Source: Diploptera punctata
Lineage: Eukaryota; Arthropoda; Insecta; Blattodea; Blaberidae
Direction: 5' to 3'
Length of the DNA: 64,000 nucleotides
Assembly: GCA_030220185.1 (NCBI GenBank)
Contig: JASPKZ010007543.1
Coordinates: 518,501-582,500 of the forward strand
Position numbers and translations under genes: made by a program. Position 1 is the first letter of the stretch. Each line of letters starts with the position of its first letter. Below the pieces are notes generated by a model. It did not search any database and was not told the DNA's origin. It saw nothing but the letters and a program-made list of their open reading frames with translations. This document shows positions 32,125-42,799 of this stretch, piece by piece.

Positions 32125-32942
32125 CTTCTTCTTCTTCCTTTCATGGGATATTCCTAGTGGTCTGTTACGGTCTCAATCCAACGTTTGAAGGGTCTGCCCA
32201 ATGATCTCTTGCCTGGTGGCTGGTAATTTAAGATCTGACGTGGTATTCATGTTCTGCTCATTTTTCGTACGTTAGCTTTTCAGTTGTTTCTGTATTTTTG
32301 TACATATTACATGACAGATTCTGTTTGTAATTCTTTGAGAATCTCAGAATTCCTTTTATGGCCTATTCTTGAGTAACCTGTAGTACGTCTCATAAATTTA
32401 ATTTCTGCCGCAGTTAATCCAAACTTTAGTGATGCCGCATTTTGACTACTGTGACGTTCTACTAACTGACATAAGTGACGGACAAACTGCAGCGTGTCCA
32501 TAATATGTGTATCAGATTCATATTTAATGTTCGAAAATACGATCACATTTCTCCATTATTCCACGAATTGTCATGGCTACATCTAAAAGAGAGAAGAAAA
32601 TCGCACTGTCTAATTCTCCTATTTAAGATCCTACATACCTCGATTCCCAATTATTTATCATCCCGTTTCCAGTATCTATCCTCAAACCATAACTTAAACA
32701 CAAGATCACAACATAGTCTCTTACTTAATATACCGCAACATAGGACATCACATCACTCCATGTCATATACCATCTTCACTTCTCGCAACTGGAATTCCCT
32801 ACCACAAGAAATAAGGGGCTGCCGGACATTGGCAACTTTTAAAAGAAATCTAAATTTATATTTGCTCTAAACTCGACTTCATTATTATCCAGTGTAAGAT
32901 ATATACATTAATTGGTGTTTCCCGTATAATGTATCATATTTA

Positions 32943-32973
<31 letters not shown>

Positions 32974-33191
32974 GTTATCGTATAATTATTATTATTATTA
33001 TTATCGTATCATTATTGTTATTACCCTATAAAATGTTGTTTGTACATGACATTTACATTGCTACATTTATTGTATCTTTAACTGTTTATAATTAGTATAG
33101 TGTATATCTATATTTATCGAATATTTATTTGTATTTGTGCTGGTTGAGTGGAAGAGAGGGCCTTATGGCCTTAACTCTGCCAGAATAAATA

Positions 33192-33239
<48 letters not shown>

Positions 33240-33283
33240 CTACACTGCGAATTGTCAAGGCCTCACTGCCGTAACATAAAATG
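32125..33283 (-). mobile_element. LINE-G tail inserted in SINE-B, itself split
   Basis: 33240-33283 encodes LCYGSEALTIRSV on minus. The continuation AAEIKFMRRTTGYSRIGHKR is at 32300-32416, followed by a TTCTTCTTCTTCC end at 32125. The two parts are separated by the plus-strand LINE-C at 32417-33238. Confidence 0.85.
32417..33238 (+). mobile_element. LINE-C nested in LINE-G
   Basis: Starts TLVMPHFDYCDVLLT. The frame 32475-32870 has LQRVHNMCIRFIFNVRKYDH, HELSWLHLKERRKSH, SRNWNSLPQEIRGCRTLATF and a stop. The 3' UTR ends with CTGGTTGAGTGGAAGAGAGG, CTCTGCCAG and AATAAAGT(ATT)n. Confidence 0.88.
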
Positions 33284-33607
33284 GGGGCTTAAAGTTCCCT
33301 GACATTTATCTTATAGGTGAGGAAAAGCCTCGAAAAATATCTCGCCCAGGAAACGTGTGCCGACCGGGGATCGAACCTGGGCCCGCTGTGTGACAAGGCA
33401 GCACGCTACATCGAGATCACAGCGGTGGACATTTTAAATATTATTTCATACCTGATCAAGCACTTGCGATACCTCATCTGCGGACTCTACAGTATGCATT
33501 TCAATGAAATGATTTCCTTTACATGGAAATTAATTTGAATACCATTTATCAACTATAGGAGGAGTAAAATAAAAGATAGTGTAGAGTCAACACTCCTTAT
33601 CAATATA

Positions 33608-33900
33608 GAAAGCAGACTTACACGGCTGGTAGTCATGGTATTAGAAGATTCCGAGCTATAAGACCGTGGTTCATAACTGTGTTTCTCCCTCACTACGGAA
33701 GGCATCTTCAGTGCCGAGTTCTTCTAAGTGGTGCTCCAGCAGTCTGCCGTTCCAACACAGCGGAGCTACACAGCCCAGCTTGCGACCTGGAGACACCACC
33801 AAGAAAAGATACGCTCCGTAGCCGGGGGAAAAGTCTAGGGGAAACCCAAGTTATAGGCCTATACCACGGCCTTATATAGCCCACAATTTTCTAATACATT
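33608..33900 (-). mobile_element. PLE-like terminal fragment with inverted ends
   Basis: Related to 12735-12955 and 22247-22639. The outer TAGAAGATTCCGAGCTATAA and inverted GGCCTTATATAGCCCACAAT segments match in reverse. A degraded hammerhead-like core lies on minus at 33679-33711. Confidence 0.6.
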
Positions 33901-34143
33901 ACTTGTCAGTGTTAAATATTAATACACTAATATTGATGTGTTTTTTTTTGTTTCAGGTAAGTTGAAATGTATCTGCAATGCTTTGAGGCATCTGATGGAA
34001 TAATATTGCATTACATTACGTAAGTTTGAAAAACTTTTATAAGATTCATGATGTGTTCTGTTGAGGTATTATTCAAAATTAAAATATAAAATTATGGAAT
34101 ATTCACCTGAAAGGTCCGTCTACTCAACTTATTAATTATGTAA

Positions 34144-34182
34144 CTGTAGCGCTTTCGGAACTTTTCCCATCATCGGCAGGAT
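34144..34182 (-). ncRNA. Hammerhead-like motif, variant core
   Basis: Minus strand: CCGATGA (position 4 is C, not the conserved U), stem II GGGAA-AAG-TTCC, GAAAGCGCTA. The changed core base makes activity doubtful. Confidence 0.45.
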
Positions 34183-34453
34183 TCAAAACTGGTGTTTCAC
34201 TGAAGATCTGGTAGAGGGGGTTACATGTATTGGGTTCGTTTTCGTTTATAAGAATTGTCGCTGTTGTGAGCTGCTTTCATGATTTCCATCTCTTCCAGTC
34301 GTTTACCTTCGCTGGATTATTTTCCCTGTGCATTACTGTTAGAGTGTTTTCAATATTTAACATGCGATGCCCTTCAATCAAGCTATGCAAAACACGTTAT
34401 CCATGAAGGACATCGCATGTTAAATATTGAAAACACCCTAATAGTAATGCACA

Positions 34454-34604
34454 TCTAGGCCCTGCCGCCACCCCTTGGGATACCTCGGTCTTCATGACCA
34501 TACTCCCAAGTCCTAGTTCTAGTCCTCCCTATCCGATGTTCGCGTCCACGTTCAAGTTCTCGGTCCTTAAACCAACACCCCAGGGAGAGAGTGTTGGAGT
34601 TTGC
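34454..34604. mobile_element. Unclassified 151-bp insertion with TSD
   Basis: AATAGTAATGCACA is duplicated at 34440-34453 and 34605-34618. Inside is GC-richer, CCACCCCTTGGGATACC-type sequence. A 29-bp unit spanning the right edge is itself tandemly duplicated (34592-34620, 34621-34649). Confidence 0.65.
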
Positions 34605-34678
34605 AATAGTAATGCACAGATGTTGGAGTTTGCAATAGTAATGCACAGATAAAATAATCGATCTAAGATAATCGTACT

Positions 34679-35029
34679 ACAGATGAATGGAGAATACTAC
34701 ATAACAATGAACTACATGGTCTTTATAGGAAGCCAGATATAATAAGAACAGTTAAGTCTCGTAGACTACGATGGGCAGGACATGTTGCGCGTATGGGGAA
34801 TGAAAGACGTGCATGGAAGCTTCTTGTAGGAAAGCCAGAGGGAAAACGCCCAGTTGGTAGACCAAGAATGAGGTGGGAGAACAACATCAACTATGATTTG
34901 AGGGAAGTAGATTATACAGGGAATGATTGAAAAGTATTGACTCTAGATAGGGATGTATGGAGAGCTTATGTCCGCGCGGCCATGAACCTGCGGGTTCGAT
35001 AGTGCCAGTGAGTAAGTAAGTAAGTAAGT
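34679..35029 (+). mobile_element. LINE-A, 14-bp TSD, inserted in PLE arm
   Basis: LINE-A tail from DEWRILHNNELHGLYRKPDI-like text to the stop and (GTAA)n. The TSD AAGATAATCGTACT lies at 34665-34678 and 35030-35043. An in-frame stop replaces Trp in GND-W. Confidence 0.93.
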
Positions 35030-35159
35030 AAGATAATCGTACTCGAAGAGATGGAAATAATGAAAGCAGCTCACAACAACGACAATCTGATAAACGAAAA
35101 CGAACCTAATACATGTAACCCCCTCTAGCAGATCTTCAGTGAAACAGCAGTTTTGAATC

Positions 35160-35197
35160 CTGCCGATGATGGGACAAGTCCCGAAAGCGCTACAGTT
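35160..35197 (+). ncRNA. Hammerhead-like motif, variant core
   Basis: CCGATGA at 35163-35169, stem II GGGAC-AA-GTCCC, GAAAGCGCTA. The same core C-for-U change as in the left arm, so the change predates the palindrome. Confidence 0.45.
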
Positions 35198-35439
35198 ACA
35201 TAACTAATTAAGTTGAGGAGACGACCTTTCAGGTGAATATTCCATAATTTTATTTTTTAAGTTTGAACAAATTTGTAACGCGTAGGCGAGATAGAGCTAA
35301 GACTATTGTATCCATTTGTATGCCCATTGTTGATCATCATCATCATCATCATCATCAAAGTAGTTTTACAATCCATTAAGGAGCTCAGCTTTCTTTGCGG
35401 GTTTTCGCCAGGTTGATCTCTCTTTATCCACGTTCACAT

Positions 35440-35560
35440 ATCTTCCAGAAGGGAGTTTAAATCGTGGATACTGAGTCTGAACATATTTTTAGGTTCGGAA
35501 AAGACCTTAAAGCCTAAATTACAGCCCCTGACCCAAATTGATCGTTTTCCTCCCTCCAAT
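35440..35560 (+). mobile_element. Degraded SINE-A body fragment
   Basis: Weak collinear match to the SINE-A body (GGATACTGAGTCTGAACAT, GGTTCGGAAAAGACCTTAAA). No tRNA head. Confidence 0.5.
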
Positions 35561-35599
35561 TAATACCTTACTTTCATATTAGATGTAAGGGGCTTATAA

Positions 35600-35610
35600 T
35601 GATGATGATG

Positions 35611-35678
<68 letters not shown>

Positions 35679-36225
35679 TTTATTTTACCTGGCAGAGTGC
35701 CTTGTCTGTCACTCAACCAGGTTTTAAAAAATACAAAAAATAGCCTTACATCTAAATTACAATATACATAAACGATTACAAGTTATGAATACAATACAAT
35801 TAATATTTATAATGTATTTTGATTTACTCTAAATTTAACGAATTAAATATATAATATATACAAGATATATAAAAAACGAGAAAAAGATTATTAATGACAT
35901 AGTATAAATTTAAATAAATAGAGAACAATTAATTATTAGACAACAGGTAACTGTATAAGCGTGACTTAAAAGTGCCAAGTGTGGGCAACCCCTGATATCT
36001 TGAGGAAGGAAATTCCAGGAGCGGGCAGAGGCTACTGTGAAGGAAGTAGAATAAGAGGAAGTGCTATGAAGAGGAATTGTTAGCAGACTGTTATCTTGTG
36101 ACCTGGTGTCAATATTGTGGTAAGAGGATAACCTCTCAAATCTGGACGCCAGGTAAGTAGGAGAGTAGGAATTCAGAAGCTTGAAAAGTAGTGAAAGACG
36201 GAACGGGCACACTTTTTACAATATA
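35600..36225 (-). mobile_element. LINE-C copy
   Basis: (AAT)n at 35610-35677, 3' hairpin segment, then minus-strand coding in 35910-36212: LLFKLLNSYSPTYLASRFER, LSSYHNIDTRSQDNSLLTIP, SFTVASARSWNFLPQDIRGC. A frameshift follows GC. It lacks the catalytic region. Confidence 0.85.
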
Positions 36226-36760
36226 TAGCCTATAATTCTTCCGTACGTGAGTATGTCAGTGAACTCCTCCTAAACGACTGGATCAATTTTGATGACATTT
36301 TTTGAGTGTGTTTGAGTGTGTCCCTAAATGGTTTAGATTCACAATTGAACTCGGTAGGTGGCGCTGCGATAAGGTTATAGAATGTTTTTAAGTGAGATGT
36401 GTAGTCATCTGCATTATCGACATATTCCGCGCAAAAACAATGTGACGTCATCATGCACGTTTCTTGAGCAACAGCAAATGGCAGTGACGAGAGTGTGCAC
36501 AGTGCGTGTAAACTGATTAGTTGTAAATCAACTGGAAAACAGTAATGCTAGGCAATGTGATAGACAAGTTTATTTCCATATCTCCATAGGCTGGCTTCTC
36601 GAACACTAGGTTTCCTACCTCAAATTGTTCAGTGGAGTATCCCCTAGGTACTGTTTAATTTTTGCATGCTCTTACAGAATCACCCTGTATATTTCTGTAT
36701 TTTTTTATTTCGTGTCGCCATAAACTGAGTAAACGTGAACCAAAAAATATTTTTTATACC
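36226..36760. other. No gene recognised
   Basis: GACTGGATCAATTTTGATGA at 36276 resembles Helitron- or repeat-associated ACCGATTTT motifs, but no boundaries are visible. Confidence 0.35.
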
Positions 36761-36762
36761 TT

Positions 36763-37499
36763 ATCATCATCATCATAGTACATTCACGAATTTAGGCCAT
36801 TTGTTGACCTGTTTCGGCCTCAAGAGAAACACCATCCAAAAGTCTTTTGAGTGGACGTCCTGGTCTTCTTCTTCCTGCAGGTTGATATCTTAACATTTGT
36901 TTGGGTATTCTGTGATCTTCCATTCGATGTACATGTTGCATCCATCTTGATTTAAAATCAGAAATTTTGTTTTCTAAAGATTCCATGTGTAATTCTTCTA
37001 AGATGTCTTCATTTTTTTTGTGATCTAGTAGTGTGTATCCTGCAGTCCTCCGAAGGTATCTCATTTCAGCAGATCTAAGTCTCTGTATATCCTTCTGTTT
37101 CAACGTCCATACTTCGCTACCATACAAAAGAGTTGGAAGAGCCAGTGTTTTATACACTTTCAGTCTTGAATGCTTTTGGACTAACTGTGGCTTGAAGATA
37201 GAATTTATTAACCCTAAAATTCTTAAAAAATTAGATATTTTTGCATTTACATCCTTTTCTTCTTCATACGAGATATTGCATCCTAGATATGTAAAATTAT
37301 TCACCTGCTCCAAAATGTTATTGTCAAGTACAATTTTACTTCTGACAGGATCTATACCTTGAACTGCCATAATTTTTGTTTTTTCTGTAGATATCTTTAA
37401 TCCATAATCTTCTGTAATTTTGTTAAGTTCATACAGACCTTTCTGTAGATTATCTTCGGAATTTGCTATTATTATTTGGTCATCTGCAAACAATATGGT
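36763..37499 (-). mobile_element. LINE-G: RT C-terminal part, longest intact frame
   Basis: Open minus-strand frame 36792-37493 (233 aa). It begins at the catalytic MFADDQIIIANSEDNLQ motif of a non-LTR reverse transcriptase. Then ISTEKTKIMAVQG, NFTYLGCNISY (thumb region), LPTLLYGSEVWTLKQKDIQR, MRYLRRTAGYTLLDHKK, WMQHVHRMEDHRIPKQMLRY and GRRRPGRPLKRL follow. The 3' end is an ATC repeat at 36763-36776. Truncation is exactly before FADD; endonuclease, fingers and palm motif A are missing. The related copy at 47834-48236 is frameshifted. Confidence 0.88.
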
Positions 37500-37639
37500 G
37501 TTTAATTTTCTTTTTTTTTATACTTAAGACTGGCTTTACAATACAGATGTTGGACCTCAAAGAAGATTCCCAATTGACTTCATATTGAATATACAGATTT
37601 TAAAATAATTATGTTTTTTTTTTTGTATTTTGTCCGAAA

Positions 37640-38010
37640 CCTGGACAGTAAGTAGAAAACAAGCCAATGAGCTGTTAGCAGTAGAAATGGATTTTTGGAG
37701 GCGATCGACAAGAATTTCAAGAAGGGATAAGGTCCGAAACAGCTCAATAAGTGAAATTAAGCAAGTTGAAAAAAATTAGAAAATATAGAAGAAAAACGTT
37801 TGAAATGGTATAGGCACCTCATAACAATGGAAGAAGATAGAATACCAAATAAGATCCTTGATTGGAAAGCTAATGGAAGAGGCAGACCTGGAGAACGTTG
37901 GATAGATGGAGTGAGAAGTATGGAAATTAGAGATTTGAGGGAAGAAGTTGCTGGGGTTGAAGGAGAAACACTGTATTGTGGAACATTCCTAAGAAAAATG
38001 AATTTTTTTA
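37640..38010 (+). mobile_element. LINE-G-type tail fragment
   Basis: Encodes ETWTVSRKQANELLAVEMDF, WRRSTRISRRDKVRNSSISE, then WYRHLITMEEDRIPNKILDW and GRGRPGERWIDGVRSMEIRD (frame 37800-38039). A different subfamily from its neighbour at 36763. Confidence 0.8.
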
Positions 38011-38084
38011 AGAAATTGGACATTTTCAACGAATACTAATTTTTCATTCAAATTTAACGATAGAGGACCATCCTTTAGAGATGC

Positions 38085-38318
38085 TGTTGTGCTATTATTT
38101 AATTGTAACATTATTATTGTGTTTTCTTTATGTAATTGTAATGTTATTACTTTTTTTGTTGTTTATTTTTCTTTACACTAGTACCAATTATTACTTTATT
38201 GTAACGGACTGTCAACAGCACGTACGGCTTACTGCCCGTGCGACCCATATTTGTAAATAATATTGTAAATATCTTACTTTTTGTCTAATAAAGTCCTACT
38301 ACTACTACTACTACTAGA
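38085..38318 (+). mobile_element. LINE-H 3' end
   Basis: One or two of the 81-bp-type units, then GCACGTACGGCTTACTGCCC, TTTGTCTAATAAAGTCCTAC and (CTA)n. Confidence 0.75.
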
Positions 38319-38618
38319 GACCATTACAAGGGGCGTATTTGAAAAAAAAATGAAATCCAACAAAAAAGGTTCTAGAGAAATTATATTGAAGAATCACATT
38401 TTGAGAAAAACCAGTCTAAATTTTCAACATCTTCTACTTATATCTGTCCGCAATCTTACAACAATCCTTGTAGCATCACTAATAATTTAAATTTTAACTT
38501 ACAATTTGGATTAAGGTGCAGAAATTTATACTCTGTCGTTTGAGCCAATAAAAAAATTCAAAAATGTTTTCATGGTTCTTGCTGTATAAGCTCCATTAAA
38601 GAAACGATCTTAAATCTA

Positions 38619-38727
38619 AGGGCCAGTTTCACCAACAGAGGTAACCGTATTACTCCAGTTTTCCTCGTGTATAATGCATAGCTTAAACTAGCGTAATACA
38701 GTTACCTCTCTTGGTGAAACTGGCCCT
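38619..38727. mobile_element. 109-bp MITE with TA target site
   Basis: Nearly the whole element is an imperfect inverted repeat: AGGGCCAGTTTCACCAACAG at the left and the complement of CTTGGTGAAACTGGCCCT at the right, with GAGGTAAC and GTATTAC also paired. TA flanks both sides (38617-38618, 38728-38729), as for Tc1/mariner-mobilised MITEs. Confidence 0.85.
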
Positions 38728-38730
38728 TAA

Positions 38731-39200
38731 TGAAGAAAAGAGTATGTGCTGTAATACTATCTTACTTGCATGTTAAAAGTAGAACATCCTTTGTCCTGGA
38801 CGACTAAGAAATTTCCATATTTTGTAGAAATTACTTCTTTTTCCAAGTAAATTATTTTGTGTTCTGCGAAAATAAAAGTATAATGTAATATTGAATTCAA
38901 ATACATGAGAACAATAATTACAAACAGGAATGCGATGCATAAATCATTTAAAGATGAGCACATTTCTGGAAAAACATACTGTTATGCAACTCCTCTCAAA
39001 AAATATTTAATTGAAAATAATCCTTCGACGTGGACTTTTTGTTATTTATTTGTATTTCCGCAAAATAAATCCCATAACATTTAATTTCAGCCACGTAATC
39101 TACATCCACTTTACACTGTTTTAGGTAATATTTCTGCCTTCATAAACTCTGTAACACTATTTTTACTACTGATATAAATTTAATTATGTGTGCAGTGCCA
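38731..39200. other. No gene recognised
   Basis: 38887-38960 has a faint LINE-A resemblance (ATGAGAACAATAATTACAAA), but the stretch is otherwise unassigned. Confidence 0.35.
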
Positions 39201-39204
39201 CGTT

Positions 39205-39800
39205 TTAATCTTCTTCTTCTTCTTCTTCACTTCACGGGCTAGGCAAAATGTCTGTTCCGCCTCACAGTTGTTCTGTCCATCTTTTCACTGGCCTTCCTTC
39301 TTCTTCTTGTAAACCTATATTTTCCCTTAACAGAGATTTAGGCGCTCTCCCCCTACAGGGAAGAATTTGAACCATATTAATTTACTTACACTTGTTTTTG
39401 TATAGATGCCATTTGAGTGGTCCGTGGTCAGCGTTCCGCCTCATACTGATATCTAGGAAACCAAGGTAGTACTAGGACGGGAAAATTCGGTAAATTTTGC
39501 TTAGAGGCCTTTTCATTCAGGCTTAAGGATATTTTACGAGCCTGAAAATCTTCAGACTCGGGACCCACGGCTTAAAGTCCCTCCCAAAGGACTTGCTCCT
39601 TGGATTTTTCCATCCTAAAAAAATCCATCGACCCCAGCCGGGTTTGAACCCGCGACCCTCGGGACCAGAGGCAAGGAGCATAACCACTAGTCCACCGCGG
39701 CGGATTACAGGCCTTCCTACATTCCTTGAACCTCTTGGTTTGTAGTTAAATGCTGCGTTTGGTAATGTTGTTACGTTCATTCTGTCTACATTCGTCTGTT
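39205..39800 (-). mobile_element. LINE-G tail split by SINE-A
   Basis: The low part (39205-39298) and high part (39710-39800; minus reads AAFNYKPRGSRNVGRPV) rejoin across SINE-A. It matches the subfamily inserted at 59649-60483, including the CTTCTTCTTCTTC end. Confidence 0.85.
39299..39709 (-). mobile_element. SINE-A with TSD
   Basis: Full minus-strand SINE-A: tRNA head at 39640-39705, body, and 3' region ATTTTCCCTTAACAGAGATT. GGCCTTCCT is duplicated at 39290-39298 and 39710-39718. Confidence 0.88.
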
Positions 39801-40004
39801 TTTTGTTATATATATTTATTTCTTTATTACGTATTAGTGAGGAAAAGGTTTCACCCTTCAAATTACAATATTTAGTTTATATGGGTCAACTGCAGCCTAC
39901 GATAATAATAATAATAATAAAAATATTAATAATAAATAATAATACTTCCAAATAGTTACTTTTTTTAAGAGTGGACAGACAGAATAAAATAAAAAGCATT
40001 GTCT

Positions 40005-40560
40005 TCTTCTTCTTCTTCCTTCCAAATATTAGGCCAAGGCCTGTTACGATCCTATAGAGAATTTTCTCTCTAGCATTTCATAGGACGGCCCAGTGATTTT
40101 CCTCCTCTTGGTATACAATACTTACTTACTTACTCACTGGCACTATCGAACCCGTAGATTCATGGCCGCGCGGACATAAGCTCTCCATACATCCCTATCC
40201 TGAGCTAATGCTTTCCAATCATTACCTGTATAATCTACTTCCCTCAAATCGTAGTTAATGTTATTCTCCCACCTCATTCTTGGTCTACCAACTGGACGTT
40301 TTCCCTCTGGCTTTCCTACAAGAAGCTTCCATACACGTCTTTCATTCCCCATACGTGCAACATGTCCTGCCCATTGCAGTCTACGAGACTTAATTGTTCT
40401 TATTATATCTGGCTTCCTATAAAGACCATGTAGTTCATTGTTATGTAATCTTCTCCATTTACCTGTCTGTTCATCTATCTTTGGTATACAATAATAAACA
40501 GATTTGGGGATCTGATTTGAACTCACTCTTTCAATTACAATGTTTAACCTCACCGGGAAT
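40005..40560 (-). mobile_element. LINE-B 3' end split by LINE-A
   Basis: The parts 40005-40120 and 40481-40560 are collinear with 19165-19345. The 3' end is CTTCTTCTTCTTCCTTCC. Confidence 0.85.
40121..40480 (-). mobile_element. LINE-A, 13-bp TSD
   Basis: The minus frame within 40143-40649 encodes DEQTGKWRRLHNNELHGLYR, HVARMGNERRVWKLLVG and AQDRDVWRAYVRAAMNLRVR with an intact stop. The TSD TTGGTATACAATA lies at 40108-40120 and 40481-40493. Confidence 0.93.
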
Positions 40561-40764
40561 CGAACCGTCACTTCTTGCATACGAAGCAAGCCATACGGCA
40601 TTAAGCTAAGCGTTCGCTGGGTTGCTGTACAAAAAAGAAAGCTCTTCATAGGAGGTAGGGGAACGTATTGTAGCTCAACTGTGCAATTAGTTGATCGTGT
40701 GAATGGCTCGTTGAAACTTCAAATTTTCGAGATGAAGTGTCCGCTCATTTTTTTAAGTGTATAT

Positions 40765-41350
40765 GACAGAATATTATAATGATATTTTGAAAAGAAAAAT
40801 TAATGTCTTAACTAGAAATCGAACCGTGGACCTCTAGTTCTATAAACTAGTGTGCAGCCCACTACACCATTCTAGACTTGGCACAAACATTAACAATTCT
40901 GTCCACGTATTTTTTTTTTTTTTTTGGAAGCCCATGTTTTCCCTTTACAGAGATTTAGGCGCTCTCCCCCTACAGGGAAGAATTTGAACCATAGTAATTT
41001 AGTTACACTTGTTTTCGTATAGATGTCATTTTTGAGTGGTCCGTGGTCAGCGTTCCGCCTCATACAGACATTTAGGAAACCAAGGTAGTACTAGGACGGG
41101 AAAATTCGGTAAATTTTGCTTAGAGGCCTTTTCATTCAGGCTTAAGGATTTTTTACGAGCCTGAAAATCTTCAGACTCGGGACCCACGGCTTAAAGTCCC
41201 TCCCGGAGGACTTGCTCCTTGGATTTTTCCGTCCTAAAAAATCCATCGACCCCGGCCGTGTTTGAACCCGCGACCCTCGGGACCAGAGGCAAGGAGCATA
41301 ACCACTAGTCCACCGCGGCTGATCTTTCCACGTATACAAATCTATAATTC
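40765..41350 (-). mobile_element. SINE-E split by SINE-A
   Basis: tRNA-derived element read on minus: GAATGGTGTAGTGGGCTGC and CACGGTTCGATTTC boxes at 40800-40880, then a body ending AATATCATTATAATATT. Interrupted near its 5' edge by SINE-A. Confidence 0.75.
40911..41326 (-). mobile_element. SINE-A, 9-bp TSD
   Basis: Full-length minus SINE-A with an oligo-T tail (40911-40925 on plus). The TSD TCCACGTAT lies at 40902-40910 and 41327-41335. Confidence 0.9.
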
Positions 41351-41457
41351 TCGTTTCGTCCGCTGTCAGGTAGATGTCGCTACCATCACCAACAGCCAGC
41401 TTCGTTTAGAAGTATCTATATTTGAGAATTTTACACCGCCACTTTTATAAGCAGTAA

Positions 41458-41765
41458 ACCATGTTATTTAACATTTTCCAACACTGTTATTTTAACACAG
41501 TTCCAATAATGGATCATATTATAATATTATAATGATATTGTGAAAAGAAAAATTAATGTCTGAACCAGGAATCGAACCGTGGACCTCTAGTTCCCAAACT
41601 AGTGTGCAGCCCACTACACCATTCTAGGCTTGGCACAAACATTAACAATTATTTCCACATATACGGTTCGATTCCTGGTTCAGACATTAATTTTTCTTTT
41701 CACAATATTATAATATGATCCGTTATTGGAACTGTTAAAATAACAGTATTGGAAAATGTTATATA
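41458..41765. mobile_element. SINE-E palindrome
   Basis: A minus-strand SINE-E (41458-41660) is followed at once by an inverted partial copy (41663-41765): AACATTTTCCAACACTGTTA versus TAACAGTATTGGAAAATGTT, AATCGAACC versus GGTTCGATTCC. Arms of about 100 bp; the tRNA head is in the loop. Confidence 0.8.
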
Positions 41766-41769
41766 TATG

Positions 41770-42320
41770 ACAGAAGCCTGCGGATATTCAGCGGAGAAAG
41801 ACGGCAAAAGCTGTAGAAATCCTGTTATAGATAGAAAATAAATTTAAAAGTTACCTAATTTTGATTCTCCACTTGAAAAAGACTCCATAAACAGTCAGTC
41901 TCTCCAACATAACAATAACACAGACGTGATCGTCACACTAAAAACATGTGAATGCTGTCAATTGTTAAAAACGTTATTCGCTTTTTTATACAATAATAAA
42001 AAAATGAAATCTGACCATCAAATGCGTTTCATAACAGACTCCATTGCTTAACAATATATAATTGTTATATTTTTGTTTAACAAAGAACAAAAAACAATTG
42101 TGATTGTTCTCGATTTCACGGTAACAATAAAGCACATTGGAAGTACTGTATAGTAGCGTGTTCGTTCCACACAATGCTTTCTCCATTAAATACATTCATA
42201 ACATAATAATACAACTTGACCTACTATTATATATCTCATAAATATAAATTGTTATAATTTTTGTTACTTATAGATGCTTTAGCTCTGAAATTAGGATATT
42301 TCAATTTCTATACCATTTTA
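41770..42320. other. No gene recognised
   Basis: AT-rich spacer without assigned repeats. Confidence 0.35.
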
Positions 42321-42325
42321 TTTAA

Positions 42326-42566
42326 CCTTTTCACTGCTGAGATATTTCCAGCCTTTAAAACCCTCCTTGCTCAATGCAGGGGGAAATATGGAAAAAGTTT
42401 ATTTAGGTTCCTAGGAGATGGCAGTATATGCCTGCTTAGTTTGAAAGCAATGCAATACGTATTATATAACTAGCAGGCGTTTGGAGTTGAGAATGGATAT
42501 ACACACCCATAGCACAGCAAGCATTTTCTTTGCCAACGGATATACCCGTTCGTAGCAGTGAAAAGG
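42326..42566. mobile_element. 241-bp piggyBac-type MITE (TTAA site)
   Basis: Perfect 13-bp terminal inverted repeats CCTTTTCACTGCT (42326-42338) and AGCAGTGAAAAGG (42554-42566), flanked on both sides by TTAA (42322-42325, 42567-42570). TTAA duplication is the piggyBac hallmark. No transposase inside, so non-autonomous. Confidence 0.85.
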
Positions 42567-42799
42567 TTAAGGGAACTGGGTAGTGATTTACACGTAATAA
42601 ATTAATTTTATGTCCAAAAGTATATTTCAATGTTTCTCAGTTTGTATTGCTGATAACTAATTGAAAATGTGTATAGATATACTCTGAAACTGTGTGCATT
42701 CAATAGTATAAGACACAAGTAATTGTTTTTGTATATAAAGTAATTACAACATGTTAACTGATGACGTATTATCCAAGATTTTAAAATATATATTTAACT

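Larger units (their letters stand above)
32055..33432 (-). mobile_element. SINE-B split by a 1.16-kb LINE insertion
   Basis: The SINE-B parts are 32055-32124 and 33284-33432 (head with B box at about 33360-33432). The TSD GGGGCTTAAAGTT lies at 32112-32124 and 33284-33296. Confidence 0.88.
34090..35260. mobile_element. Palindromic PLE terminal arms with insertions
   Basis: The left arm (about 34090-34380) and right arm (34395-34453 plus 35044-35260) are inverted copies: CTGTAGCGCTTTCGG versus CCGAAAGCGCTACAG, CATGATTTCCATCTCTT versus AAGAGATGGAAATAATG. The minus arm encodes EGHRMLNIENTLTVMHREN, a PLE-like C-terminal segment. The right arm is broken by 34454-34604 and by LINE-A. Confidence 0.75.

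Noticed and set aside
36226..36760. Second Helitron end near GACTGGATCAATTTTGATG
   Set aside because: The motif alone is too weak; no TC start, hairpin or CTRR end could be placed.
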